This document shows, in pieces, positions 53,066 through 61,105 of a stretch of DNA of 64,000 bases. The translations under genes were made by a program, and so were the position numbers. The stretch is taken from the NCBI GenBank assembly GCA_964448855.1, contig CAYUXI010000001.1, forward strand, positions 1-64,000. Reading direction: 5' to 3'. Under the pieces are notes generated by a model. It had not been told where the DNA came from, searched no databases, and was given only the letters and a program-made list of their open reading frames with translations. Source of the DNA: QAMX01 sp964448855 (GTDB lineage Bacteria > Bacillota > Clostridia > Oscillospirales > QAMX01). Positions within the stretch are counted from its first letter, which is position 1. Each line of letters opens with the position of its first letter.

Positions 53066-53071
53066 TATAAT
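53066..53071 (+). promoter_or_regulatory. Candidate divIC promoter (-10 element)
   Basis: TATAAT lies 45 bp before the divIC ATG. The hexamer 17 bp upstream (TTCCAT, 53043-53048) is a poor -35, so the promoter is tentative. Confidence 0.4.
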
Positions 53072-53115
53072 GAAAGGGATACGAAACAGCATCTGAATGT
53101 CCCCGGAGGATTGCG

Positions 53116-53403
53116 ATGAAAAACAAACGAAAAAGCTGGATGAACTTTATCCTGAAAACAGCCGCGGTGATGGTTGGACTGTACCTGGGCGCGACGTATC
53201 TGTCACTCAGCGCAGAGCTGGAAGAAGCGCAGGCGCAATATGCGGAGCTGCGGAATGCGCACGCTCTGGTACAACAGGAAACTGCGGAACTGGAAGACCT
53301 GGTCAATGGCGGGATTACAGACCGCTACGTGATCAGTGTTGCCAGACAAAAAGGGTATATTCTGCCCGGCGAGCATGTCTATGTCGATATCTATGGCCAG
53401 TAA
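53116..53403 (+). CDS. divIC: Septum formation initiator DivIC/FtsB-like
   Basis: The 95-residue protein has a short basic cytoplasmic start, one membrane helix (FILKTAAVMVGLYLGATYL), a coiled coil (LEEAQAQYAELRNAHALVQQETAELEDLV) and the C-terminal DRYVISVARQKGYILPGEHVY segment typical of DivIC. It bridges FtsL and DivIB in the divisome. The gene order yabP-yabQ-divIC-S1 protein is that of B. subtilis. The ATG follows GGAGG. Confidence 0.92.
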   Translation: MKNKRKSWMNFILKTAAVMVGLYLGATYLSLSAELEEAQAQYAELRNAHALVQQETAELEDLVNGGITDRYVISVARQKGYILPGEHVYVDIYGQ

Positions 53404-53442
53404 TCATTCAGATTCTGAACACAAAGGAGAATACAATCCTGT

Positions 53443-53898
53443 ATGAGTTTCACAGAAGGCGAAATTGTCACCGGCAAAGTCACCGGTATCACAAAATTCG
53501 GTGCATTTGTCACACTGGAAGGCGGAAAATCGGGTCTGGTACATATCTCGGAAATCGCGGATACATACGTCAATGATATCCACGAATTTCTGACTGAAGG
53601 CCAGGAAGTCAAAGTCAAGGTTCTGCCGTCGGACAAAGAAGGACGAATCAATCTGTCCATCAAAAAAGCAGCGGAGCATTCCAAGGAACGCACTGCGGCT
53701 CGTCCGCAGACACGCACCTCGACTAGACCGGCCTCTTTTGAACCGTTCAATCGAACACCCACTACACCGTCCACCGGCGACAGCTTTGAAGACAAACTGC
53801 GCGCTTTTATGAAGGACAGCGAAAGCAAAATGTCTGATATGAAAAATCCGCCGGAAAAGAAGAGCAGTATGCCGCGCCGGATGCGAACCAAACAGTAA
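53443..53898 (+). CDS. S1 RNA-binding domain protein (YabR-like)
   Basis: The 151-residue protein starts with one S1 domain (EGEIVTGKVTGITKFGAFVTLEGGKSGLVHISEIADTYV through VKVKVLPSDKEGRINLSIKKA), followed by a polar, probably disordered tail rich in Thr, Arg and Lys ending SSMPRRMRTKQ. It is the homologue of YabR downstream of divIC in B. subtilis and of general stress protein 13. It probably binds RNA or ribosomes; its precise role is unknown. A terminator follows. Confidence 0.9.
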   Translation: MSFTEGEIVTGKVTGITKFGAFVTLEGGKSGLVHISEIADTYVNDIHEFLTEGQEVKVKVLPSDKEGRINLSIKKAAEHSKERTAARPQTRTSTRPASFEPFNRTPTTPSTGDSFEDKLRAFMKDSESKMSDMKNPPEKKSSMPRRMRTKQ

Positions 53899-53914
53899 AT
53901 ACAGAAAAGCCTTT

Positions 53915-53940
53915 GGGCGGGGATTCCTCCGCCCTTTTCT
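53915..53940 (+). terminator. Terminator of the yabP-divIC-S1 operon
   Basis: A 6-bp GC stem (53915-53920 and 53929-53934) followed by TTTTCT. Confidence 0.75.
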
Positions 53941-53945
53941 GTGTG

Positions 53946-53980
53946 AAAAAAAGTGGGTGTGCGCAGAAATACGCACACCC
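53946..53980 (-). terminator. Minus-strand terminator with no matching gene
   Basis: A 9-bp stem (53955-53963 and 53972-53980, 8-nt loop) is followed on the minus strand by a run of Ts down to 53946. No minus-strand coding sequence lies to its right within 54-55 kb; the gap 53981-54235 holds only the weak lgt promoter and possibly an unrecognised small RNA. Confidence 0.6.
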
Positions 53981-54147
53981 GAAGTGGGGTGGGGATAAAA
54001 TATGAGCAATGAAAACTGCCTCACACCCATAGAATATCACGAAACGTATCCGGAATTTGTCTTTTTTCGTCGAACGAAACAAAAAGAATCGTTTCCGCTT
54101 TCGAAAACTGCGCTTTGTAAATTCTTTTACCATCATTCGGGAATGTC

Positions 54148-54176
54148 TTTCCATTCCTGCAAATCTGTGGTATAAT
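54148..54176 (+). promoter_or_regulatory. lgt promoter
   Basis: TTTCCA (54148-54153), 17-bp spacer, TATAAT (54171-54176); the -35 matches consensus at four of six bases. Confidence 0.6.
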
Positions 54177-54235
54177 AAAGATGCGTTGCACGGGCGACGC
54201 ATTTCAGATCGCTTCACACATGGAGGAAAAGAACT

Positions 54236-55222
54236 ATGAATTCTGTTGCATTTCCAGAATTGGGGCTGGAGTTCACACTGAAAAAAACAGCATTTTCCAT
54301 CGGTTCACTGAACATCCAATGGTATGGAATTATCATCGCATTCGGGTTTGCTCTGGCTGTGCTGTACTGCCTGCGCCGTGCGCCGAAATTCGGTATCAAT
54401 CCGGACAACCTGATCGATATGACACTGATTGCAACGCCGGTCGCTATCATCGGTGCTCGACTGTACTACGTCGTTTTCAACTGGTCCCAGTTCCGGGACA
54501 ATCCCAAAACCATCATTGAAATCTGGAACGGCGGCATCGCCATTTACGGCGCCCTGATTTTCGGCTGTATCGCCGCCTTCATCTATTGCAAACTGAAAAA
54601 GATCAACGTCTGGAATGTGCTCGATTTGACGTTGCTTGGCGTGATGATTGGCCAGATCATCGGGCGCTGGGGCAATTTCGTCAATGCGGAAGCCTATGGC
54701 GAAACCGTTGAAAACTGGATTCTGGGGATGTCGATCAACGGGGGACTGACGGTTCATCCGTTCTTCCTGTATGAATCGCTCTGGAATCTGATTGGCTTTG
54801 TTCTTCTGCACTTCCTCTCGAAAAAACGCCGCTTTTATGGCCAGACCTTCCTGTCCTACGTCGTATGGTACGGCCTTGGCCGCGGCATCATTGAAGGAAT
54901 TCGTGGCGGCGATACGCTGATGCTCTTTGATTCGGGTCTGCGCGTTTCTCAGGTATACGGCTATCTGTCTGCGCTGGCCGCATTCGGTATCTTGATCTAC
55001 AAGCTGTTTTTTACGGAACGCGGCGATGCAATCCTGCTGCTGTCCGATGAAGAAATCCTGGAGAAAAATGCAGTAGCGGAGGCCAAACAGCTCGTTGCCG
55101 ACAGCGAAGCAACGGTGACCGACGAGGAAGCACCCGATGAAGCAACCGAAGCACCGGCTGCCGATGAGGAAGTACCTGCTGAAGCAACCGAAGAACAGAA
55201 AACAACAGACGCGGAGGAATGA
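54236..55222 (+). CDS. lgt: Prolipoprotein diacylglyceryl transferase with an acidic C-terminal tail
   Basis: Lgt moves diacylglycerol from phosphatidylglycerol to the lipobox cysteine of prolipoproteins, here serving the several lipoproteins of this window. The 328-residue protein has about seven membrane segments and the signature IGRWGNFVNAEAYGE, plus NIQWYGIIIAFGF near the start and GLGRGIIEGIRGGD. After residue ~270 an acidic Glu/Ala/Asp/Thr-rich tail of roughly 55 residues is added; many Lgt proteins lack it. The ATG follows GGAGG. Confidence 0.95.
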   Translation: MNSVAFPELGLEFTLKKTAFSIGSLNIQWYGIIIAFGFALAVLYCLRRAPKFGINPDNLIDMTLIATPVAIIGARLYYVVFNWSQFRDNPKTIIEIWNGGIAIYGALIFGCIAAFIYCKLKKINVWNVLDLTLLGVMIGQIIGRWGNFVNAEAYGETVENWILGMSINGGLTVHPFFLYESLWNLIGFVLLHFLSKKRRFYGQTFLSYVVWYGLGRGIIEGIRGGDTLMLFDSGLRVSQVYGYLSALAAFGILIYKLFFTERGDAILLLSDEEILEKNAVAEAKQLVADSEATVTDEEAPDEATEAPAADEEVPAEATEEQKTTDAEE

Positions 55223-55226
55223 ACAA

Positions 55227-56105
55227 GTGGCAATCATTATGGACGGCAAGGCTCTTGCCGCAAAAAAACGAGCACAGATCAGGGAACAGGTGGCGTCCTT
55301 TGTCGAACAGGGCGTAACACCCGCATTGGCCGTTGTCATTGTCGGAGATAACCCTTCCTCCAGATTCTATGTCAACAACAAGAAAAAAGACTGCGCAGAG
55401 TGCGGAATCCGCAGCATCGAAAAAGCACTGCCCAAGGAAACGACGGAAACCGAACTGCTGGACGTTCTGGCGGCATTGAATCAGGATCCGACCGTTGACG
55501 GAATCATTGTGCAGCTGCCGCTGCCTAAACATATTGACGAGCGCCGCATTCTTGAGGCCATCTCGCCGCAAAAGGATGTCGATGCCTTCCATCCGGAAAA
55601 CGTCGGCCATATCATGATCGGCGATTACCATTTTCTGCCGTGTACACCGGCTGGTGTTATGGAGCTGTTCAAGGAATACGGAATTTCACTGTCCGGCAAA
55701 CGCTGCGTCGTCATAGGTCGCTCCAATATCGTTGGAAAGCCGCAGGCCATGCTTCTGCTGCAGCAAAACGGCACGGTGACGATTTGCCATTCCAAGACGG
55801 AAAATCTGGCTGAGATCACCCGACAGGCCGAAGTCATTGTGTGCGCGGTTGGCCGGGAAATGTTCCTGACAGGGGATATGGTTTCGGACGGCTGCGTCGT
55901 GATTGATGTCGGCATGAACGTGAAGGCCGACGGCAAGCTGACCGGAGACGTGGACTTTGAAGCCGTCTCCAAACGCGCCTCGTATATCACACCGGCACCG
56001 GGCGGCGTCGGCCCGATGACCCGGGTGATGCTCCTCCAGAACACCCTGAAAGCCGCAGAACGGAGACTGGCTGCGGTTTCGTCTGCCAATTCAGACGGAA
56101 AATAA
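55227..56105 (+). CDS. folD: Bifunctional methylenetetrahydrofolate dehydrogenase/cyclohydrolase
   Basis: FolD oxidises 5,10-methylene-tetrahydrofolate and hydrolyses the methenyl form to 10-formyl-tetrahydrofolate. The 292-residue protein shows the catalytic-lysine region YVNNKKKDCAECGI, the QLPLPKHID motif, the Rossmann VVIGRSNIVGKPQAMLLLQQ and the closing TPAPGGVGPMT. It starts at GTG 55227 with GGAGG 9 nt upstream and 4 bp after the lgt stop; the ATG at 55239 is possible. Confidence 0.95.
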   Translation: MAIIMDGKALAAKKRAQIREQVASFVEQGVTPALAVVIVGDNPSSRFYVNNKKKDCAECGIRSIEKALPKETTETELLDVLAALNQDPTVDGIIVQLPLPKHIDERRILEAISPQKDVDAFHPENVGHIMIGDYHFLPCTPAGVMELFKEYGISLSGKRCVVIGRSNIVGKPQAMLLLQQNGTVTICHSKTENLAEITRQAEVIVCAVGREMFLTGDMVSDGCVVIDVGMNVKADGKLTGDVDFEAVSKRASYITPAPGGVGPMTRVMLLQNTLKAAERRLAAVSSANSDGK

Positions 56106-56157
56106 GAGAAATACAGCATCTACGCCCTGTTTTTTTGCAAAAAACAGGGAATCCCTC

Positions 56158-56186
56158 TTGACAAACCCAGCAAAAACCTGTATAAT
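56158..56186 (+). promoter_or_regulatory. rplU operon promoter
   Basis: Consensus TTGACA (56158-56163), 17-bp spacer, TATAAT (56181-56186). An 11-bp A/T-rich hairpin (56125-56149) just upstream may end the folD transcript. Confidence 0.9.
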
Positions 56187-56192
56187 ATAAAA

Positions 56193-56285
56193 GCCGTTTT
56201 GCTATGGTAGAAGTCTGCACATCGCTGCAGCACCGACGCAAGCGGGAGTCGGGTGTTCCACCAGAAGACGAGGAAAAAGGAGATA
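56193..56285 (+). promoter_or_regulatory. Probable L21 leader
   Basis: A ~95-nt untranslated leader lies between the promoter and rplU. It has complementary segments (for example the ACCGACGCAAGCGGGAGTCGG region) and the usual position of the Firmicutes L21 leader that mediates ribosomal-protein autoregulation. I could not check it against the covariance model. Confidence 0.5.
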
Positions 56286-56292
56286 AGAAATT

Positions 56293-56604
56293 ATGTATGC
56301 AGTCATTGAAGCCTGCGGAAGGCAGTACAAGGTCCAGGATGGCGACGTTCTTTTCATGGAAAAGCTCGGAGCCGAAGTTGGCGAAACCGTCCGTTTTGAC
56401 AAAGTTGTTTTTCTCTCGGACAGCGACGAATCTGTCATCGGCAATCCCTATGTTGCAGGTGCAGTCGTTGAAGCAGAAGTCCTGAAACACGCAAAAGCAA
56501 AGAAGATTCGCGTCTTCAAATACAACGCAAAGAAAAACTACAGACGCCGTCAGGGTCACAGACAGCCGTATACGAAGGTTCAGATCAAAAAGATCGCCCG
56601 CTAA
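56293..56604 (+). CDS. rplU: 50S ribosomal protein L21
   Basis: The 103-residue protein is a standard L21, from MYAVIEACGRQYKVQDGD to the basic C terminus KKNYRRRQGHRQPYTKVQIKKI that binds 23S rRNA. It is the first gene of the rplU-prp-rpmA cluster that leads into obg. AAAGGAG precedes the ATG. Confidence 0.98.
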   Translation: MYAVIEACGRQYKVQDGDVLFMEKLGAEVGETVRFDKVVFLSDSDESVIGNPYVAGAVVEAEVLKHAKAKKIRVFKYNAKKNYRRRQGHRQPYTKVQIKKIAR

Positions 56605-56613
56605 ACCTGTCGT

Positions 56614-56970
56614 ATGACAACCATTCTCTTTACCAGAGCGCATGGCAGATATGTCGCACTTCAGGCAGAAGGCCATAGCGGATATGCGGAAGCTGGTTCC
56701 GATATTGTCTGTGCGGCTGTGACAACTGCGTTTGGTCTTGTAGAATGTGCGGTCAATGATGTCGCAAAAGCCGGTGCAACCGTCACCTGCTCGGAAAAAG
56801 ATACAAAGCTCTGTCTGACCTTGCCGTCCGATATGACGGAGAAGCAGCGCGAGATCTGCGACAGTATCATGAGTGCCGCGTATTTGTGGCTTTCAGAAAA
56901 TTTGAAACAATATCACGCATATGTCCGGATTTCTGTTTCGGAGCAATGCGAATCAAAACGGAGGAAATAA
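56614..56970 (+). CDS. prp: Ribosomal-processing cysteine protease Prp
   Basis: Prp cleaves the N-terminal extension of L27 in Firmicutes. The 118-residue protein has the catalytic His in EGHSGYAEAGSDIVCAAVT with the catalytic Cys in the same segment, as in YsxB/Prp. It lies between rplU and rpmA, the conserved position, and its substrate L27 directly downstream carries the matching cleavage motif. It starts 9 bp after the rplU stop with no clear ribosome-binding site, which suggests coupled translation at a lower level. Confidence 0.94.
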   Translation: MTTILFTRAHGRYVALQAEGHSGYAEAGSDIVCAAVTTAFGLVECAVNDVAKAGATVTCSEKDTKLCLTLPSDMTEKQREICDSIMSAAYLWLSENLKQYHAYVRISVSEQCESKRRK

Positions 56971-56971
56971 G

Positions 56972-57253
56972 ATGCTTAGAATTCAACTTCAGTTTTTTGC
57001 ACATAAAAAAGGTGTTGGTTCCACAAAGAACGGCCGTGATAGCGAATCCAAACGTCTCGGCACCAAAAAAGCGGATGGCCAGTTTGTCGTAGCCGGTAAT
57101 ATTCTGGTTCGTCAGCGTGGCACAAAGATTCATCCGGGTACAAACGTCGGCATCGGCGGCGACGATACCCTGTTTGCCAAAGCAGACGGTCAGGTTCGTT
57201 TTGAACGCGTTGGCAGAGATCGCAAAAAGGTTTCTGTCTATCCGGTTGAGTAA
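56972..57253 (+). CDS. rpmA: 50S ribosomal protein L27 with a Prp-cleavable N-terminal extension
   Basis: The 93-residue protein begins MLRIQLQFFAHKKGVGSTKNGRD. The LQFF/AHKKG junction is the known Prp cleavage site; mature L27 starts at AHKKG. The rest (LGTKKADGQFVVAGNILVRQRGTKIHPG) is typical. Its N terminus reaches the peptidyl-transferase centre, so removal of the extension is needed for function in the organisms where it was studied. GGAGG precedes the ATG at 56972, directly after the prp stop. Confidence 0.97.
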   Translation: MLRIQLQFFAHKKGVGSTKNGRDSESKRLGTKKADGQFVVAGNILVRQRGTKIHPGTNVGIGGDDTLFAKADGQVRFERVGRDRKKVSVYPVE

Positions 57254-57325
57254 TTCTGACGCCTTCCAATGAAACGGTTTTCCGGTTTCACTGGAATCGT
57301 GTAGACTCTCGAATTGGTATCATAG

Positions 57326-57393
57326 AAGCACCGACGCCGGGTCGGGCGATATGGCGTTTTGCTTGTCGTCTGATTCTGTGTCGGTGCTTTTTC
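57326..57393 (+). terminator. Long-loop terminator between rpmA and obg
   Basis: A 10-bp stem (57326-57335 and 57380-57389) encloses a 44-nt loop and is followed by a T run. It could end the ribosomal-protein transcript or attenuate obg. An imperfect hairpin lies just upstream at about 57267-57292. Confidence 0.55.
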
Positions 57394-57423
57394 TTGTTGA
57401 TAAAAGGAAAGAAGGCGAAACCG

Positions 57424-58692
57424 ATGTTTGTGGATATCGCAGAAATTCTTGTGCGCGCAGGCCGCGGAGGAAACGGTGCGGTCGCGTTTCACCGCGAAAA
57501 ATACGTTCCCGCAGGCGGGCCGGATGGCGGTGACGGCGGCGACGGCGGCGATGTCATTCTGAAGGTCGATGACCATATGTCCACCCTGATGGACTTCAAA
57601 TACCAGCGAAAATACGTCGCACCCAATGGCGAAGACGGCCGCGGCGCACGTTGCTTCGGGAAGGCCGGGAAGCCGCTGGTGATTCGTGTCCCACGGGGGA
57701 CACTTGTCCGCGATAAAGAAAGCGGTGCACTCCTGGCGGATATGAGCGAAACCGAAACCTTTACGGTGGCCAGAGGCGGCCGCGGCGGATGGGGCAATAC
57801 CCACTTCGCAACGCCGACCAGACAGGCTCCACGCTTTGCCAAGTCCGGGCTGGACGGCGAAGAACGCCGCATCATTCTGGAGCTGAAGCTGCTGGCAGAT
57901 GTCGGCTTGGTCGGGTTCCCGAATGTCGGCAAATCGACCCTGCTCAGTATCATCAGCGCAGCACGCCCCAAAATCGCTAATTACCATTTCACAACGCTTG
58001 TTCCCAACTTGGGTATCGTTTCCGTAGGCGATCATACGTCCTTTGCCGTGGCCGATATTCCCGGCCTGATCGAAGGCGCATCAGACGGTGCCGGGCTCGG
58101 AATCGACTTTTTGCGCCACGTCGAACGCTGCCGCCTGCTGATTCACGTGGTGGATGTCTCCGGCAGCGAAGGCAGAAACCCGATTGAGGACTTTGAACAG
58201 ATCAACTCGGAGCTCTTCCTGTACTCGGAGGAGCTGGCCAAGCGTCCGCAGATCGTTGCAGCCAATAAGTCCGACCTCATCGAGGACGAAGCCCTCTACG
58301 AGAGCTTTGTGCAGCACTGCTCTTCCTATGGATATCCGGTGCTGCGGATTTCTGCCGCAACAACCTCCGGCGTGCAGGAGCTGGTCAACCAGACGGCAGA
58401 AATGCTGCAAAAGCTGCCGCCGATCAAGATCTATGAACCGGATCCCATTCCGGAGGAAACGATCGAAGAAGCACCGTTCACCATTTCCAGACGGGAAGAT
58501 GGTGCCTATGTGATTTCCGGCAAGAAATTGCTGGCCGCCATTGCCATGGTTGACCCAGACGACTACGAATCGCTGAACTATATGCAGCGCGTTCTGAGAA
58601 CCAACGGTGTGTTTGATCAGCTCGAGGCCATGGGGATTCAGGAAGGCGAGACCGTCTCGATCAATAATTTTGAATTTGAATACATTCGCTAA
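57424..58692 (+). CDS. obg: Obg GTPase (ObgE/CgtA)
   Basis: Obg is an essential GTPase in 50S assembly and stress signalling. The 422-residue protein has the glycine-rich Obg fold (RAGRGGNGAVAFHREKYVPAGGPDGGDGGDGGD), the G domain with GFPNVGKST, DIPGLIEGA, ANKSD and SAATTSG, and a C-terminal OCT domain (about residues 345-422) found in Gram-positive forms. ATG 57424 gives the standard start MFVDIAEILVRAG. It follows rplU-prp-rpmA, as in many bacteria. Confidence 0.97.
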   Translation: MFVDIAEILVRAGRGGNGAVAFHREKYVPAGGPDGGDGGDGGDVILKVDDHMSTLMDFKYQRKYVAPNGEDGRGARCFGKAGKPLVIRVPRGTLVRDKESGALLADMSETETFTVARGGRGGWGNTHFATPTRQAPRFAKSGLDGEERRIILELKLLADVGLVGFPNVGKSTLLSIISAARPKIANYHFTTLVPNLGIVSVGDHTSFAVADIPGLIEGASDGAGLGIDFLRHVERCRLLIHVVDVSGSEGRNPIEDFEQINSELFLYSEELAKRPQIVAANKSDLIEDEALYESFVQHCSSYGYPVLRISAATTSGVQELVNQTAEMLQKLPPIKIYEPDPIPEETIEEAPFTISRREDGAYVISGKKLLAAIAMVDPDDYESLNYMQRVLRTNGVFDQLEAMGIQEGETVSINNFEFEYIR

Positions 58693-58795
58693 GCGCAGCC
58701 CAAACACAGTGGGAACGGATGAAGCATCGGCTTGTACTGCAGCCTCATTCGTTCCTAAACCTGGCTTTGTGAGGATGGAAGGAGGACACAGCGCC

Positions 58796-59545
58796 ATGCA
58801 TTTACCGGAAGAATCCATGCAACAGTATCCGCTTCAGGTGGATGTTTCCATGTACAGTCCAAACGGCATCTTTTATCCGGCTTCCATTCAGCGGATGGCT
58901 TTTTCCATGATCTCATCGCACTTGAAACACCTGCAAATGGACAACTCGGAGTTGAACCGCAAGTATGGCATTTCGTGGGTGTTGGTTTCGTTCAGTGCGG
59001 AAATCTGCCGCCCGCTGTCGCCGACAGAGACATTCGAAGGTCGTACCTGGCACGTGCTTGCAAAACCGCCAATTTTCCGGCGTGATTTCCTGATTTCCGA
59101 TTCGAAAGGGCCTGTTGTCAAGGGTGCAACCTATTCGACCATGGTTCATATCGAGACGCGGCGCATCTGCACAGACCGCGCCTTGCTGCGGAAGATGGAG
59201 CTGGAAAACGGCGATCCAATCCTTCAAGCGACGCACCGTGCGCCCTCTCTGTCTCTAAGCAGCGTCGATGTCGGCCAGCGCACCGTGCTTCCGAGCTGGA
59301 TTGACGGCGTCGGCCACGTCAACAACCTCCGCTATCCGGAAATGGCGTACGACACCCTGACAAGGGAGGAACGCCTGAGAGTGGACTGCTTCCGCAGAAT
59401 GGACGTCTGGTTTCAGCATGAATTGACAGAAGGCGCCACCTGTCGACTGCGGAAAGCCAATGCGCCGGATTCCATCCTGGTCTGCGGACAGATGCCGACC
59501 GGCCAGCCGTCCTTCGCGGTGCGGCTGATGCTGTGCGGCCTCTGA
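58796..59545 (+). CDS. Acyl-ACP thioesterase (FatA-like, double hotdog)
   Basis: The 249-residue protein fits the PF01643 acyl-ACP thioesterase family. The first hotdog (residues ~15-125) contains SPNGIFYPASIQRMAF and WVLVSFSAEICRPL; the second contains SWIDGVGHVNNLRYPEMAYD, the Asn/His pair expected in the catalytic site. It should release fatty acids from acyl carrier protein in the cytoplasm. ATG 58796 has AAGGAGG 10 nt upstream. It lies 103 bp after obg with no fatty-acid gene nearby. Confidence 0.8.
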   Translation: MHLPEESMQQYPLQVDVSMYSPNGIFYPASIQRMAFSMISSHLKHLQMDNSELNRKYGISWVLVSFSAEICRPLSPTETFEGRTWHVLAKPPIFRRDFLISDSKGPVVKGATYSTMVHIETRRICTDRALLRKMELENGDPILQATHRAPSLSLSSVDVGQRTVLPSWIDGVGHVNNLRYPEMAYDTLTREERLRVDCFRRMDVWFQHELTEGATCRLRKANAPDSILVCGQMPTGQPSFAVRLMLCGL

Positions 59546-59568
59546 CGTCAAAATCCCACAGCATCCAA

Positions 59569-59600
59569 AGGGGACTTCTGAAAAGAAGCCCTCTTTTTTG
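59569..59600 (+). terminator. Terminator of the thioesterase gene
   Basis: An 11-bp stem (59569-59579 and 59584-59594, one mismatch and one G-U) followed by six Ts. Confidence 0.75.
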
Positions 59601-59675
59601 CAGATCAAAACCGTTTCGACTGGGTGAACCGGAAACGAAGGGGTGGTGCAGACAGTAGAACTTTTCACGCATTTA

Positions 59676-59684
59676 TGCTATAAT
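59676..59684 (+). promoter_or_regulatory. Extended -10 promoter of the LytTR regulator operon
   Basis: TGCTATAAT (TG at 59676-59677, TATAAT at 59679-59684) lies 48 bp before the regulator ATG. The -35 position (TAGAAC) is poor, as expected for an extended -10 promoter. Confidence 0.55.
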
Positions 59685-59731
59685 ATGACCATCCATGGCA
59701 CGAACATCCAACCAACAGAGCAGGTGAGAGC

Positions 59732-60430
59732 ATGAAGTACAAAATCGCAATTTGCGATGATTCCGAAGCAGACAGACAATATGTCGCAAATCTCGTTCAT
59801 GCATGGGCGGCGTCTGCCGGTCATGCGGTACAAACGGATGCGTTTTCTTCGGCCGAGAACTTCCTGTTCCACTACGAAGAGGAAAGCGACTACGATATTC
59901 TACTCCTTGATATTGAAATGGGCGCGATGGACGGCGTGACCCTGGCGAAGCAGCTCCGCAAGCAGAATGACACCGTGCAGATTGTTTTCATCACGGGTTA
60001 CTCCGATTACATTGCAGAGGGCTACGAGGTGGCAGCACTGCACTACCTGGTGAAGCCTGTCCAGAAAGAAAAGCTCTGTTCTGTGCTGGAGCGTGCCGCA
60101 GAGAAGCTTTCCAAGAATGAAATTGTTTTGCACTTTGAAATTGGTGGCGAAATGGTTCGCGTGCCGATTTATCAAATCCGCTATGCGGAGGTGTTCGGCA
60201 ACTACGTGACCGTTCACGCGCTGTCCGACGTGACCGTCAAAATGACGCTGGGCGAGCTGGAAAAACAGCTGGACGAGCGGTTCTATCGGGCGGGGCGTTC
60301 CACGATTGTCAACCTGACACAGATCAGCCGGGTCACCAAAACGGAAATCAAACTGAGCGACGGAACCGTCATTCCTCTCCCAAGAGGCGCGTATGACGGC
60401 ATCAACCGAGCCATTATCAACATGAGGTAA
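59732..60430 (+). CDS. LytTR-family response regulator (AgrA/ComE type)
   Basis: The 232-residue protein has a receiver domain (residues 1-120) with acidic pair CDD near 9-10, phospho-acceptor Asp60 in LLLDIEMGAMDG and the switch/Lys region HYLVKPV. A LytTR DNA-binding domain follows (about 135-232), with VPIYQIRYAEVFGNYVTVH and RFYRAGRSTIVNLTQI, the family hallmarks. It should bind paired direct repeats and activate transcription. The kinase gene starts 5 bp after its stop and two ABC exporter genes follow, so it most likely controls that exporter. A candidate binding site lies at 61106-61138. Confidence 0.93.
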   Translation: MKYKIAICDDSEADRQYVANLVHAWAASAGHAVQTDAFSSAENFLFHYEEESDYDILLLDIEMGAMDGVTLAKQLRKQNDTVQIVFITGYSDYIAEGYEVAALHYLVKPVQKEKLCSVLERAAEKLSKNEIVLHFEIGGEMVRVPIYQIRYAEVFGNYVTVHALSDVTVKMTLGELEKQLDERFYRAGRSTIVNLTQISRVTKTEIKLSDGTVIPLPRGAYDGINRAIINMR

Positions 60431-60435
60431 GGCGT

Positions 60436-61098
60436 ATGGGACTGTTTTCCAGAAAAATCGAAAAACAGCTTGCTTCCTATCAGCAGGAGCTGATCGAAAC
60501 GCACTACCGGGAAGTCGATCAGATGTACCGGCAGATTCGCGGCTGGCGTCACGACTACCGCAACCATATCCAGACGATGAAAGCCTATGCTGCAGCGGGC
60601 GATTGGAATGCCATTCAGAATTATCTCGACCTGCTCGATGAAGATCTGACGACCGTGGATACGGTGATCAAAACTGGCAACCCTATGACAGATGCCATTC
60701 TGAACTCCAAAATTTCACTTGCAAAGGCGAAGAACATCGAAGTCGTCGCCGATGCACACATTCCCGTTCAGTTGAAGATATCCGAGATCGACCTGTGCTG
60801 CATCGTTGGCAACCTCTTTGACAATGCCATCGAAGCGAGCGCAAAGCTTCCGGAGAATCAGCGTGTCATCCGCGTCTATATAGACATGAAAAACACGCAG
60901 CTCTATCTCTCCTTTACCAACTTCACTGCAGGGAAGAAGATGAAAAAGGACGGAAAGCTGTTCCACAGCACCAAGGGCGAAGGACACGGTTTTGGTCTTG
61001 TCCGTGTTGATGCGATTGTGGAACGATTGGACGGATACATCAGCCGCAATAGTGAGGACGGTGCGTTCACAACGGAAATCCTGCTTCCACAGGCGTGA
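60436..61098 (+). CDS. Short cytosolic GHKL histidine kinase (AgrC/CitA-like core, no membrane sensor)
   Basis: The 220-residue protein is a sensor kinase core. A helical stretch (residues 1-35) leads to the phospho-acceptor region GWRHDYRNHIQTM (His39 or His44), then the ATP-binding domain with the N box GNLFDNAIEAS and G box GEGHGFGLVRVD. It has no hydrophobic segment; AgrC-type kinases usually carry an N-terminal membrane sensor of five to seven helices. The signal is therefore sensed in the cytoplasm or relayed by another protein such as the neighbouring exporter. GAGGTAAGG precedes the ATG. Confidence 0.9.
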   Translation: MGLFSRKIEKQLASYQQELIETHYREVDQMYRQIRGWRHDYRNHIQTMKAYAAAGDWNAIQNYLDLLDEDLTTVDTVIKTGNPMTDAILNSKISLAKAKNIEVVADAHIPVQLKISEIDLCCIVGNLFDNAIEASAKLPENQRVIRVYIDMKNTQLYLSFTNFTAGKKMKKDGKLFHSTKGEGHGFGLVRVDAIVERLDGYISRNSEDGAFTTEILLPQA

Positions 61099-61105
61099 GA
61101 CTTTG

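Noticed and set aside
56125..56149. A/T-rich 11-bp hairpin after folD as a firm terminator call.
   Set aside because: The stem itself contains the T run and no T tract follows; it remains only a possible transcript end noted with the rplU promoter.
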